From assembly GCF_002934065.1 (NCBI RefSeq), contig NZ_CP018049.1, positions 2,354,501 to 2,418,500 of the forward strand: DNA of 64,000 bases, given 5' to 3'. The notes beneath the pieces are model-generated. The model was given only the letters and a program-made list of their open reading frames with translations. It did no database searches and had not been told where the DNA came from. Shown in pieces: positions 37,247-44,899 of this stretch (the stretch's first letter is position 1; the number at the start of each line of letters is the position of its first letter). Made by a program: the position numbers and the translations under genes. This DNA comes from Pseudomonas orientalis. GTDB taxonomy: Bacteria; Pseudomonadota; Gammaproteobacteria; Pseudomonadales; Pseudomonadaceae.

Positions 37247-37349
37247 TTGGATTGGTGTATGGCCTGGAGCTCGCGCACTGCCCGAAAAACCAATCCAGTC
37301 ACGCCGCCTCTGCGGGTGAATACATTCCTCCTGACGCATGGCGTTCAAA

Positions 37350-37437
37350 TGTGGGAGGGGGCTTGCCCCCGATGGCGGAGTATCAGGCGCAGATGTATGC
37401 ACTGACAGTCCTCATCGGGGGCAAGCCCCCTCCCACA
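37350..37437. repeat. REPIN 2 of array
   Basis: Same inverted REP pair as the first copy, 191 bp further on and nearly identical internally. Confidence 0.9.
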
Positions 37438-37540
37438 TTGGATTGGTGTATGGCCTGGAGCTCGCGCACTGCCCGAAAAACCAATCCAGTCACGCCGCCT
37501 CTGCGGGTGAATACATTCCTCCTGACGCATGGCGTTCAAA

Positions 37541-37628
37541 TGTGGGAGGGGGCTTGCCCCCGATGGCGGAGTATCAGGCGCAGATGCATGCACTGACAGT
37601 CCTCATCGGGGGCAAGCCCTCTCCCACA
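37541..37628. repeat. REPIN 3 of array
   Basis: Same pair. The right REP carries a C-to-T change (GCAAGCCCTCTCCC) that breaks one pair of the hairpin. Confidence 0.9.
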
Positions 37629-37731
37629 TTGGATTGGTGTATGGCCTGGAGCTCGCGCACTGCCCGAAAAACCAATCCAGTCACGCCGCCTCTGCGGGTG
37701 AATACATTCCTCCTGACGCATGGCGTTCAAA

Positions 37732-37819
37732 TGTGGGAGGGGGCTTGCCCCCGATGGCGGAGTATCAGGCGCAGATGCATGCACTGACAGTCCTCATCGG
37801 GGGCAAGCCCCCTCCCACA
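37732..37819. repeat. REPIN 4 of array
   Basis: Same inverted REP pair with intact arms. Confidence 0.9.
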
Positions 37820-37922
37820 TTGGATTGGTGTATGGCCTGGAGCTCGCGCACTGCCCGAAAAACCAATCCAGTCACGCCGCGTCTGCGGGTGAATACATTC
37901 CTCCTGACGCATGGCGTTCAAA

Positions 37923-38010
37923 TGTGGGAGGGGGCTTGCCCCCGATGGCGGAGTATCAGGCGCAGATGCATGCACTGACAGTCCTCATCGGGGGCAAGCC
38001 CCCTCCCACA
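37923..38010. repeat. REPIN 5 of array, next to pvdO
   Basis: Same inverted REP pair with intact arms. It ends 17 bp beyond the pvdO stop (pvdO is on the minus strand) and is probably the ancestral copy at this site. Confidence 0.9.
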
Positions 38011-38027
38011 TTGGGTTGGTGTAGGGC

Positions 38028-38900
38028 TTAGAGGTCGCGCGCTACCCGGAAACCAATCCAGTCACCGCGCGTCTGCGGGTAGATGTTGTTGCGGTTGCCG
38101 GAGCGGGAAAACACTGGCGCCTCGCCCCAGTCATTGCCGCGAATCTGGTAGGACTGGCAGTTCGGCTCCCTCCAGGCACTGCCGTCAGTCGGTGCACCGA
38201 TGTAGTTCGGGTGTTCACAATCGGCAACCCGTTCATACACGTTGCCGTGCATGTCATACATGCCGAACGCATTCGGCGGATAGCTGCCCACCGGTGAAGA
38301 GTAGCTGTAGCCGTCCGCCGGGCCGTAGGTGTTGGCGTGCCTGGCGATGCTGTAACCCTTGCCTTCATCGAACGGGAAGGGGAACGGCCCGCTGGTGCCA
38401 GCGCGGGCCGCGTATTCGCGCTGGGCTTCGCTGACCATGTGGTACTGCTGGCCGGTCTTCTTCGACAGCCAGGCCACGTAGTTTTCAATATCGTCCATGT
38501 CCATGCACACCGCCGGCTGGCGCGGCCCCTGAGGGTAGCGCGGCTTGCTGGCGATGCATTCGCGGCCGGGACGATCATCGCCATTGGCGATCTTCACCCC
38601 GGTCTGGCGTATATAGCTGTCCCATTCACCAGCGGTAATGTGGAAGCGGCTCATGGCGAAGGGCTTGGCGAAGGTCACTTCATGCATCGGGCCTTCGTCG
38701 GGCTCGCGGCCGACTTCGTCTTCCGGAGTGCCCATGGTGAAGGTGCCGGCGGGCAGTACCACCATTTCCGGGCAGTCCTTGCAGTCCTTGAAGACTTTGC
38801 CCGGTTGCGGTGCCGCCGCCTGGGCCAGGCCGGGGAGCAGGGTGCCGCACAGTGCGGTCAGTGCCAGGGCTGGCAGGGGTTTGAGTCGAAATGGCGTCAT
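38028..38900 (-). CDS. pvdO: Pyoverdine maturation protein PvdO (FGE/SUMF1-like)
   Basis: This 290-residue protein has a cleavable signal peptide (about 28 residues, ending GLAQA) and a formylglycine-generating-enzyme-like domain. Visible family features are FTMGTPEDE, DEGPMHEV and the C-terminal RGDWIGFRVARDL. PvdO acts in the periplasm and is reported to be needed for the last oxidation of the chromophore (dihydropyoverdine to pyoverdine). The ATG at 38900 has GAGACG upstream and lies 27 bp after the pvdN stop, so it is the third gene of a pvdM-pvdN-pvdO operon. Its last 20 codons are the source of the pseudo-copies in the downstream array. Confidence 0.93.
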   Translation of the reverse strand: MTPFRLKPLPALALTALCGTLLPGLAQAAAPQPGKVFKDCKDCPEMVVLPAGTFTMGTPEDEVGREPDEGPMHEVTFAKPFAMSRFHITAGEWDSYIRQTGVKIANGDDRPGRECIASKPRYPQGPRQPAVCMDMDDIENYVAWLSKKTGQQYHMVSEAQREYAARAGTSGPFPFPFDEGKGYSIARHANTYGPADGYSYSSPVGSYPPNAFGMYDMHGNVYERVADCEHPNYIGAPTDGSAWREPNCQSYQIRGNDWGEAPVFSRSGNRNNIYPQTRGDWIGFRVARDL

Positions 38901-38927
38901 GTGAGCGTCTCGTTCAAATAAAAAAGG

Positions 38928-40196
38928 TCACAGCCGCTGGCTCAGCAACGCCATGAAGCGCTGGATCTCATCCGAGCTGTTGAGCAGGCCTGGGGAGGTG
39001 CGGATCACCGGTCCGACATCACGGTCCACGGCGTCGATCACCACTCGGTTTTTCATCATGTAGCTGGCCACCGCATCGCAGTCCTGGCCCTTGACCCGAA
39101 AGAAGGTAAAACCTGCCGACAGCGCTGGACTGCGCGGCGTGACCAGTTCTATCTGCGGATGCGCCAGCAGTTGCGCTTTAAGCTCGGTGTTGAGTGCGTG
39201 GATACGCGCTTGCACCGCTGCCTTGCCCAGTTGCAGGTGCAGCTTGAAAGCTTCGTCGGCGGCCCAGCGATGCTCGAACGCGTGGTAGCCGCCGGGCGTC
39301 ATGGTGGTGGCGAAATCCTTGTCTTCGGAGAAGGTCGGCACCATCGGTGTGACGTAGGCGTTTTCGGCGCTGCGAGCGCACACCAGGCCGGTACCGCGCG
39401 GGCCGAACATCCACTTGTGGGTGCCGGCGATGAAGAAGTCGCAGTGCATGGAGGGGAAGTCGAGATTTTCCACGCCGAAACCGTGCACGCCGTCGACCAC
39501 GTAGAGCAGGCGGTCGTTGTCGTCGCGGTTGCGATTGTATTCATTCACCAACTGGCCGATTTCGCCAATCGGCAATTTGACACCGCTGCCCGACTGCACC
39601 CAGGTCATGCCCAGTACGCGGGTGTTGGGGCGAATATTGCGCTGGATATTGCCCAGCACTTCATCGGCGGACACGCCGCTGGCGCTGTCGAACAGCCGGA
39701 TGCGGCGTACCTGGGTGCCTTCCCTGCGCACGCGAAAATCCAGCACGTTCTGCGTCGCGTAATGCTCATGCTCGGTGGTGAGGATTTCCTGATCGGCGCG
39801 CACCTTGATCCCGCCATAAATCATCGCGAGCCCTTCGGAGGTGCTGCCGGTCAGGGCGATCTGTGGCGGTGTGGCGTTCAGGTAGCGGCCCGCCCATTCA
39901 CGCACCTGGCCTTCGCGTTTCCAGGTTTCCTGCAGGTCCCAGTCCATCGCCAGGCCGGGGTTGCGGTCGATCTGCGCACTGTAGCGCTCGATGGCCTCGC
40001 GCACCGGCCTGGGGTGCGACGCTACCAGGAAGTTGGAAAAATGCAGGTAATCCGGGTCCTGGTTGAACAGCTGTTTCAAGCCCGTCCATGGGTCGTTCGT
40101 GGCGGCGGCCAGCGCCTGGGGAATCAGCGTGTTGCCCAGCGGCAGGCTGGCGGCCAGTACGCCGGCCTGCTTGAGGAATGTGCGACGGTCGGTCAT
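38928..40196 (-). CDS. pvdN: PvdN, Tat-exported PLP enzyme of pyoverdine side-chain modification
   Basis: This 422-residue enzyme has a twin-arginine signal (MTDRRTFLKQAG, then a hydrophobic stretch ending ALAAA) and a class-V aminotransferase fold. The PLP lysine is probably in THKWMFGPRG (near residue 260); YVVDGVHGFG supplies the cofactor-binding Asp region. PvdN is known to convert the chromophore-linked glutamate to succinamide in the periplasm. The start at 40196 overlaps the pvdM stop as ATGA, which fixes it. An in-frame extension further upstream inside pvdM is Arg-rich and not believable as protein. Confidence 0.94.
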   Translation of the reverse strand: MTDRRTFLKQAGVLAASLPLGNTLIPQALAAATNDPWTGLKQLFNQDPDYLHFSNFLVASHPRPVREAIERYSAQIDRNPGLAMDWDLQETWKREGQVREWAGRYLNATPPQIALTGSTSEGLAMIYGGIKVRADQEILTTEHEHYATQNVLDFRVRREGTQVRRIRLFDSASGVSADEVLGNIQRNIRPNTRVLGMTWVQSGSGVKLPIGEIGQLVNEYNRNRDDNDRLLYVVDGVHGFGVENLDFPSMHCDFFIAGTHKWMFGPRGTGLVCARSAENAYVTPMVPTFSEDKDFATTMTPGGYHAFEHRWAADEAFKLHLQLGKAAVQARIHALNTELKAQLLAHPQIELVTPRSPALSAGFTFFRVKGQDCDAVASYMMKNRVVIDAVDRDVGPVIRTSPGLLNSSDEIQRFMALLSQRL

Positions 40197-41560
40197 GGGC
40201 TGACTTCTTGATGGACCAAGGGTTTGGCGGCTTTCTGGACCTGCTCCCACACGCGCAGGAAGTTGCCTCCCCACAGCTTGGCGATATCGGCTTCGGAATA
40301 ACCGCGCTGGATCAGTTCGGCGGTGACGTTGCGCACTTCGCCAACGTTCTCCCAGCCCTGCAGGCCACCGCCGTCGTTGAAGTCCGACGCGATGCCGACG
40401 TGGTCGATGCCGATCTTGCGCACGGTGTAGTCGATGGCATCGCCCCAGTCCTTGAGGGTCGCCTTGGGTTCTTCCTCGAGAATCGCGTACAGCTCGCTGG
40501 CGTACTGGCCGAAGCGCTGTTCGGGCCACGCGGCGATGATCGCATCGCCCGGCATCAAGGCCATCGCCAGGTTCGGCAGCGGCGGCAAGTCGAAGCGGGC
40601 GCGCAGGGCGTTGAGCTTGTCCTGGGTCGGCTGGCTCAGGGGGCGCAGGTAGGCGGGAAAGCCCACCACCTGCACCACGCCGCCGCTGCGCTTGATCAGT
40701 TGCAGTTCCTTGTCGCTGAGGTTGCGCGGGATGTCCACCGACGCCCGGGGGGCCGAGTGGGACGCTACCATCGGTGTACGGCTCAACTGCGCGACCTGTT
40801 CCAGGGCCTTGGTCGACATCTGCGACACGTCGATGATCACCCCCAGGTCATTGAGGCGCTGCACCGCTTGCTGGCCGATGGGCGACAGGCCCTCGAGGGC
40901 GTCGGTGGTGTCATTGAAAAACGGCAGCGGGCGCGACGAGTCTGACCAGGCGTTATTGCCGATGTAGCTGAAGCCGAACATGCGCATGCCGCGTGCCGCC
41001 CACAGGTCCAGCTGGTTCAGGTCATTGCCCAGCGGGTAGGCGTTGAGCATGCTGATAAAGATCGCGAACTTGCCCTCGCCGTGCAGGCGGCGCATGTCGT
41101 CCGGGGTGTAGGCGATGCCCACCTGGTTGGGGAAGTCGCGGACCATGCCGGAGATGATTGTGTAGCGCACCTCCTGCTCATGGCGGGCTTCCTCGACAAA
41201 ACCGTCGGTGGGTTTGTGCGGGGCGTTGGGGCCGTTCCAGATTTCCGGCCAGCCGAAAATGGTCAGGGCCGCGCCGGATAATCGGCCGCGCGCCGCTTTG
41301 GCCAGGTCGAACTGGCCGCTGCCATCCTTGTCGGCTTCATTGCCGGCGGTGCCAAAATCCATGGGCACGGTGATATGGCTGTCGAATGACAACAGGCGAT
41401 CCTGCATTTCATTGGCCTGCTTGATCACCTCCAGCGGGTAGCCGGCGTTGCCCTTGAACCAATGATCCCAGACCAGAAAGCCGGCCCCGGCAGCGACCGC
41501 CAGTGCCAGCGGCAAGCCGATATACAGCGCCTTTTTCGAACGTGGTTTTGTCATTGCCAT
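40193..41560 (-). CDS. pvdM: PvdM, membrane-anchored M19 dipeptidase-like protein
   Basis: This 455-residue protein has an N-terminal membrane anchor (about residues 11-30, LYIGLPLALAVAAGAGFLVW) and a renal-dipeptidase (M19) domain in the periplasm. Family features include the first metal motif replaced by FDSHITV, and MVASHSAPRAS, VGIASDFNDGGGLQGW and the C-terminal WGGNFLRVWEQ. PvdM is required for periplasmic pyoverdine maturation around the PvdP oxidation step. A second ATG at 41554 has a better-placed GAG and may be the true start. It opens the pvdM-pvdN-pvdO operon behind a minus-strand PvdS box and is divergent from pvdP. Confidence 0.93.
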   Translation of the reverse strand: MAMTKPRSKKALYIGLPLALAVAAGAGFLVWDHWFKGNAGYPLEVIKQANEMQDRLLSFDSHITVPMDFGTAGNEADKDGSGQFDLAKAARGRLSGAALTIFGWPEIWNGPNAPHKPTDGFVEEARHEQEVRYTIISGMVRDFPNQVGIAYTPDDMRRLHGEGKFAIFISMLNAYPLGNDLNQLDLWAARGMRMFGFSYIGNNAWSDSSRPLPFFNDTTDALEGLSPIGQQAVQRLNDLGVIIDVSQMSTKALEQVAQLSRTPMVASHSAPRASVDIPRNLSDKELQLIKRSGGVVQVVGFPAYLRPLSQPTQDKLNALRARFDLPPLPNLAMALMPGDAIIAAWPEQRFGQYASELYAILEEEPKATLKDWGDAIDYTVRKIGIDHVGIASDFNDGGGLQGWENVGEVRNVTAELIQRGYSEADIAKLWGGNFLRVWEQVQKAAKPLVHQEVSP

Positions 41561-41594
41561 CTCAGTCAGTTGAGGCCTTTGCTATCAGGGAAGA

Positions 41595-41618
41595 ACGAGC
41601 GATGACCGGGGAAATTTA
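41595..41618 (-). promoter_or_regulatory. PvdS promoter of pvdMNO
   Basis: On the minus strand, TAAAT (41614-41618), 16 bp, then CGT (41595-41597), about 35 bp before the pvdM start codon. Confidence 0.87.
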
Positions 41619-41637
41619 GCGGGCGCTGCCCGGGCGG

Positions 41638-41661
41638 TAAATTTCCCCAGGCTGCAAACGT
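41638..41661 (+). promoter_or_regulatory. PvdS promoter of pvdP
   Basis: TAAAT (41638-41642), 16 bp, then CGT (41659-41661), about 35 bp before the pvdP ATG. The two TAAAT elements of this divergent pair are 19 bp apart. Confidence 0.88.
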
Positions 41662-41696
41662 TCTAGCTCTGATTAAGCCGTTTCCTAAGGTAGACA

Positions 41697-43325
41697 ATGA
41701 CGATCTCTCGACGTGGGTTCATCGCAGGCCTGGCGCTGACCGGCGCGGCGGTGCCCGCGGCCTTTTACGCCCATCGCGAGCTGACACGGGAAGAAGAATT
41801 CCCGGTCACCCCCGGCGAAGCCACGGTGGACCTCGCCGACACCCAGGGCCAGCACCTGGCGAACGCCTTGCGCGGTGTGTGGAGTCTGCGTCTGGAAGGC
41901 CGCGATGCCGGCCTCAAAGGCTTGCCGTCGCAAGGCCTGGAGCTGCTGCTGGATATCGCCCCCCGTGGCCGTGGCTTGCGCGGTTATCTGGACACTGCCG
42001 AGAACCTGCGCACCGACGGCGAGCCGCGCTACCGCGTATTGGGCGATCTGCTGACGGGCGAGGGCGCCTTGCTCTACTGGCGGCTGATCGACCGCGATTC
42101 GGCGGCGGGTATCCCGGCCTATGAATTCAAGATGACCCTCGATGAAGTCTGGGCTGACTTCGGCAATGCCGGCAGCGGCACCCTCAGTGGGCAGATCCTC
42201 GACCTTGAACGGCCCCTGGCTTTGACCGAGCGCGACAACCGATTCATCGCCCACAAACAGCTGTTCCCCGAAGCCCGTCAGCGTATCGGCCTCAACCCGA
42301 CCCTGCTGGCCTGGCTGATTGCCCCCGAACATCGCCTGTTTCACCAGCTGTGGCATGCCACCCGCGACCAATGGCACAAGCTGTCCGAAGAAAAGCGCGA
42401 GGCCTTGCGCGGCATCGGCTGGCAACCCGGGCCGCGTGGCCGGGAGCGCGATGCTCGGGGCAAGCTCAAGGACCGTAACGGCTCGGGCATCGACTTTTTC
42501 TTCATGCACCGCCATATGCTTGGGACTGCCCGCTCCATGCAGGACCTGCCGTCGTGGCCGCACTTTCCCGAGCCCCAGCCGGCGCTGGAGCGTGATCGGT
42601 TGGGCTTCGTGCGTTACTTCGACAACCACGACGGGTTTGCGCTGCCGCCGTGCTGGTCGGCGCCGGACGACGCCGATTACACCCAGTGGGTCAGCGACAT
42701 CAAGGCGGCCGAGACCTACCACAGTAATTTCCAGGTGTGGGAATCCCAATACCGCGACCCACGCTACCTGGCCAGGCTGACCCTGGGCCAATTGGGCTCG
42801 GAGATGGAGCTGGGCCTGCACGACTGGTTGCACATGCGCTGGGCTTCTGTGCCGCGCGACCCGTCCAACGGCGCGCCGGTGCCGTTTGCCAGGGATCCTG
42901 CGGATTTTGCGCCGCGCTGGTACGCACCGGAGAACGACTTTCTCGGCGATCCGTTTTCATCCCACGTGAACCCGGTGTTCTGGCACTTCCACGGCTGGAT
43001 CGACGACCGCATCGAAGACTGGTTTCGCGCCCACGAGCGGTTCCATCCGGGCGAGGTCACCCGGCTTGAGGTCAACGGCGTAGCCTGGTTTGCAGCGGGA
43101 CGCTGGGTTGAAGTCGGCGACCCCTGGCTCGGCCCGGACACCCACGGGTGCAGTACCACGCCGGGGTTGCAGCAGGGGCGCTCGATGGAAATGGACCCGG
43201 AAATCATGAAACTCGCCCTGCGCATCACCTTTGGCGCCGATGAGGAACTGCTCAAGGGCCTGTTCAAGCGCGTGCCGCAACGACCCTGGTATGCGCGGCA
43301 TTTGAAGGTCAAGCGCGAAGGGTAA
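41697..43325 (+). CDS. pvdP: PvdP, Tat-exported tyrosinase forming the pyoverdine chromophore
   Basis: This 542-residue copper oxidase has a twin-arginine signal peptide (MTISRRGFIAGLALTGAA) and a C-terminal tyrosinase domain. Likely copper-binding His residues appear in FFMHRHMLG (near 270), GLHDWLHMRW (near 375) and HVNPVFWHFHGWIDDR (422-437). PvdP oxidises ferribactin in the periplasm to begin fluorophore formation. The middle-to-N-terminal half (about 40-230) is a beta-rich domain found in PvdP proteins. The ATG follows AAGGTAG and its own PvdS box. No gene lies between it and the terminator at 43415. Confidence 0.94.
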   Translation: MTISRRGFIAGLALTGAAVPAAFYAHRELTREEEFPVTPGEATVDLADTQGQHLANALRGVWSLRLEGRDAGLKGLPSQGLELLLDIAPRGRGLRGYLDTAENLRTDGEPRYRVLGDLLTGEGALLYWRLIDRDSAAGIPAYEFKMTLDEVWADFGNAGSGTLSGQILDLERPLALTERDNRFIAHKQLFPEARQRIGLNPTLLAWLIAPEHRLFHQLWHATRDQWHKLSEEKREALRGIGWQPGPRGRERDARGKLKDRNGSGIDFFFMHRHMLGTARSMQDLPSWPHFPEPQPALERDRLGFVRYFDNHDGFALPPCWSAPDDADYTQWVSDIKAAETYHSNFQVWESQYRDPRYLARLTLGQLGSEMELGLHDWLHMRWASVPRDPSNGAPVPFARDPADFAPRWYAPENDFLGDPFSSHVNPVFWHFHGWIDDRIEDWFRAHERFHPGEVTRLEVNGVAWFAAGRWVEVGDPWLGPDTHGCSTTPGLQQGRSMEMDPEIMKLALRITFGADEELLKGLFKRVPQRPWYARHLKVKREG

Positions 43326-43414
43326 GGGCAACCCGAATGCCTGTGGCGAGGGAGATGCCTGACATCCGCACGTTCAGCCTTTCAAACCTGCTTGAAGAGC
43401 CTGAATCGAAGACG

Positions 43415-43443
43415 AAAAAAAAACCGGCTGATCAGGCCGGTTT
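43415..43443 (-). terminator. Rho-independent terminator of the 13-residue-repeat gene
   Basis: On the minus strand AAACCGGCC-TGATC-AGCCGGTTT is followed by a run of T (the A tract at 43415-43423 on the plus strand), 24 bp beyond the gene's stop. It may also weakly stop pvdP transcripts, though the plus side has only three T. Confidence 0.85.
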
Positions 43444-43466
43444 GGGGTTCCCTTCAACAGCAGGGA

Positions 43467-43853
43467 TTATACGTGGTTGCTCAGCAGGCGTTCAGCACCG
43501 CCTTCGGCCAGGCCACGTTCCTGCAGGCGATCCGCACCACCTTCAGCCAAGCCACGTTCCTGCAGGCGATCCGCGCCGCCTTCAGCCAGGCCACGTTCCT
43601 GCAGGCGATCCGCACCGCCTTCAGCCAGACCACGTTCCTGCAGACGATCCGCACCGCCTTCGGCCAGGCCGCGTTCCTGCAAGCGGTCAGTACCGCCTTC
43701 AGCCAGGCCACGTTCCTGCAAGCGATCCGCGCCACCTTCGGCAACACGGGTTTCAATCATGCGATCGGCGCCGCCTTCAGCGATTACGGGGTGGGCGAAA
43801 GCGTTTGCAGCGAGTACCGAGAAAGCGAGGCTAAGCAAGAGTTGGCGTTTCAT
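43467..43853 (-). CDS. Small secreted protein built of eight 13-residue AEGGADRLQERGL repeats
   Basis: This 128-residue protein has a signal peptide (MKRQLLLSLAFSVLAANAFA, cleavage before HP). The mature chain is almost only eight perfectly phased 13-residue repeats (43470-43781). The middle ones are identical AEGGADRLQERGL apart from one AEGGTDR, the first reads AEGGADRMIETRV and the last AEGGAERLLSNHV. The arithmetic is exact: 24 residues plus 8 x 13. The ATG at 43853 has GGAG about 9 bp upstream; longer upstream extensions lack a signal peptide at the N-terminus. A good terminator follows. The repeats are strongly charged, without Cys or aromatics, so an extended, disordered or ligand-repeating form is likely. 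I do not recognise a function. It might belong to a lineage-specific Pseudomonas family of small repeat exoproteins. Confidence 0.82.
   Translation of the reverse strand: MKRQLLLSLAFSVLAANAFAHPVIAEGGADRMIETRVAEGGADRLQERGLAEGGTDRLQERGLAEGGADRLQERGLAEGGADRLQERGLAEGGADRLQERGLAEGGADRLQERGLAEGGAERLLSNHV
43470..43781 (-). repeat. Eight tandem 39-bp coding repeats
   Basis: The 39-bp unit encodes the 13-residue repeat. Copies differ mainly at synonymous sites, with diverged first and last units, the usual outcome of slippage or unequal recombination inside an array. Copy number probably varies between strains. Confidence 0.88.
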
Positions 43854-43995
43854 GGTGGTGTGCTCCAAGTGTTTTAGTCGGGTGCCGTTTGGCATGGGTT
43901 TGATGTTACGCGTCGCAGTTTTTAAGAGAACTTCATTGCGCTGATGGTGACTATCGATGCCAGCGATGGTCCGCGCGGGACCCTCACGGCAAGCG

Positions 43996-44718
43996 TCATG
44001 GCATCTGCGGCAGCTCATTGGGGCGCAGGTCAAATACCAGCACCTCGGCGTCAGTGCCTTGGCTGAGGCGAATCTGGCGCTCGTCCCGTACGCGCACACC
44101 GTCGCCTTCCTGCAAGCGCTGGCCATTGAGCTCGACGCTGCCGCGCGCTACATGGATGTAGGCGTAGCGATCCGGCGGCAAGTCCATTTGCGCGCTTTCA
44201 TCGCCATCGAACAGCCCGGCATACACCCGCGCATCCTGGCGAACATTCAACGAACCGTCGGCGCCGTCCGGCGAGATGATCAACTGCAGGCGGCCGCGTT
44301 TTTGCGCCTCGCTGAAGTGCTCCTGCTGATAGCGCGGCTTGGCCCCGGCTTCATTGGGCACGATCCAGATTTGCAGGAAGTGCACGCCCAGGCGGTGGCT
44401 GTGGTTGAACTCGCTGTGGGCCACGCCGCTGCCGGCGCTCATCAATTGCACATCGCCGGGGCGGATCACCGAGCCGGTGCCCAGGGTGTCCTTGTGTTCC
44501 AGGGCGCCTTCGAGCACATAGGAGAAAATCTCCATGTCACGGTGCGGGTGCTGGCCGAAGCCTTTGCCGGCGGCGACGCGGTCATCATTGATCACCAGCA
44601 GGTCGGAAAAACCCTGTTCCCCGGGGTTCCAGTAGTTGGCGAAGGAGAAGGTGTGGAACGACTTCAACCAACCGTGATTGGCGGCGCCGCGTTCGGAAGC
44701 TCTGCGAAGGGTCAGCAT
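43996..44718 (-). CDS. Pirin-family (YhhW-like) cupin protein
   Basis: This 240-residue bicupin of the pirin family starts LRRASERG. The metal-binding set typical of pirins is visible: HPHRDMEI (two His near residues 57-59) and GVAHSEFN (His and Glu near 101-105). SFHTFSFANYW is the usual N-terminal signature. Bacterial pirins of this type can act as quercetin 2,3-dioxygenases, but substrates are rarely known. No signal peptide is present, so it is cytoplasmic. It is divergent from a GlxA-type regulator 180 bp away, which may control it. Confidence 0.9.
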   Translation of the reverse strand: MLTLRRASERGAANHGWLKSFHTFSFANYWNPGEQGFSDLLVINDDRVAAGKGFGQHPHRDMEIFSYVLEGALEHKDTLGTGSVIRPGDVQLMSAGSGVAHSEFNHSHRLGVHFLQIWIVPNEAGAKPRYQQEHFSEAQKRGRLQLIISPDGADGSLNVRQDARVYAGLFDGDESAQMDLPPDRYAYIHVARGSVELNGQRLQEGDGVRVRDERQIRLSQGTDAEVLVFDLRPNELPQMP

Positions 44719-44837
44719 GGTCCAGTCCTCAAGTGAGCGCGGGCTGCGAGATGCAGGGCGCTTGCGTTGAGAAGAAGGTTAATGGTTAACGGGTAATTCA
44801 TTAAGAAGATGAAATACGAATAACTGTCGCTTATGAG

Positions 44838-44864
44838 TTGACAGTAAAAGGCATGCCATAATGC
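44838..44864 (+). promoter_or_regulatory. Candidate sigma-70 promoter of the GlxA-type regulator
   Basis: TTGACA (44838-44843), 15 bp, then TAATGC (44859-44864). The spacing is short. If real, transcription starts near 44871, which excludes the in-frame ATG at 44861 and supports the ATG at 44900. Confidence 0.35.
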
Positions 44865-44899
44865 TTGTCGCCTTTCTTCTCGATGGACGTTTCCCGCTT

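Larger units (their letters stand above)
37126..38080. repeat. Tandem array: five REPINs in 191-bp units that include decayed copies of the pvdO 3' end
   Basis: Unit starts (GAATAC) are at 37126, 37318, 37509, 37700 and 37891, a period of 192, 191, 191 and 191 bp. Each unit holds a short spacer resembling the sequence just after pvdF, one REPIN, and, in the first four units, about 75 bp resembling the pvdO 3' end on the minus strand. In the fifth unit the real pvdO takes that place. The pvdO-like copies read HPQRRRDWIGFSGSA where pvdO ends YPQTRGDWIGFRVARDL, with a 1-bp insertion that removes the stop. The units differ from each other at only a few positions (for example 37586, 37619 and 37881) but differ from pvdO at roughly a fifth of sites. 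The interval is otherwise gene-free; open frames across it are artefacts of the period. Confidence 0.92.

Noticed and set aside
37126..38031. Overlapping long open frames on both strands between pvdF and pvdO, and a CRISPR-like look
   Set aside because: The 191-bp period (3 x 63 + 2) lets frames run through identical units. The translated text is the same phrase repeated. Spacers between REPs are repeated and not unique, and no cas genes exist.
40197..40529. Upstream extension of pvdN inside pvdM
   Set aside because: The extension is Arg-rich out-of-frame pvdM sequence. The Tat signal and ATGA overlap place the start at 40196.
43477..43944. Repeat-rich plus-strand frames opposite the small secreted repeat protein
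   Set aside because: Repeats in one strand give repeats in all six frames. Only the minus frame has a signal peptide, ribosome binding site and terminator in the right places.
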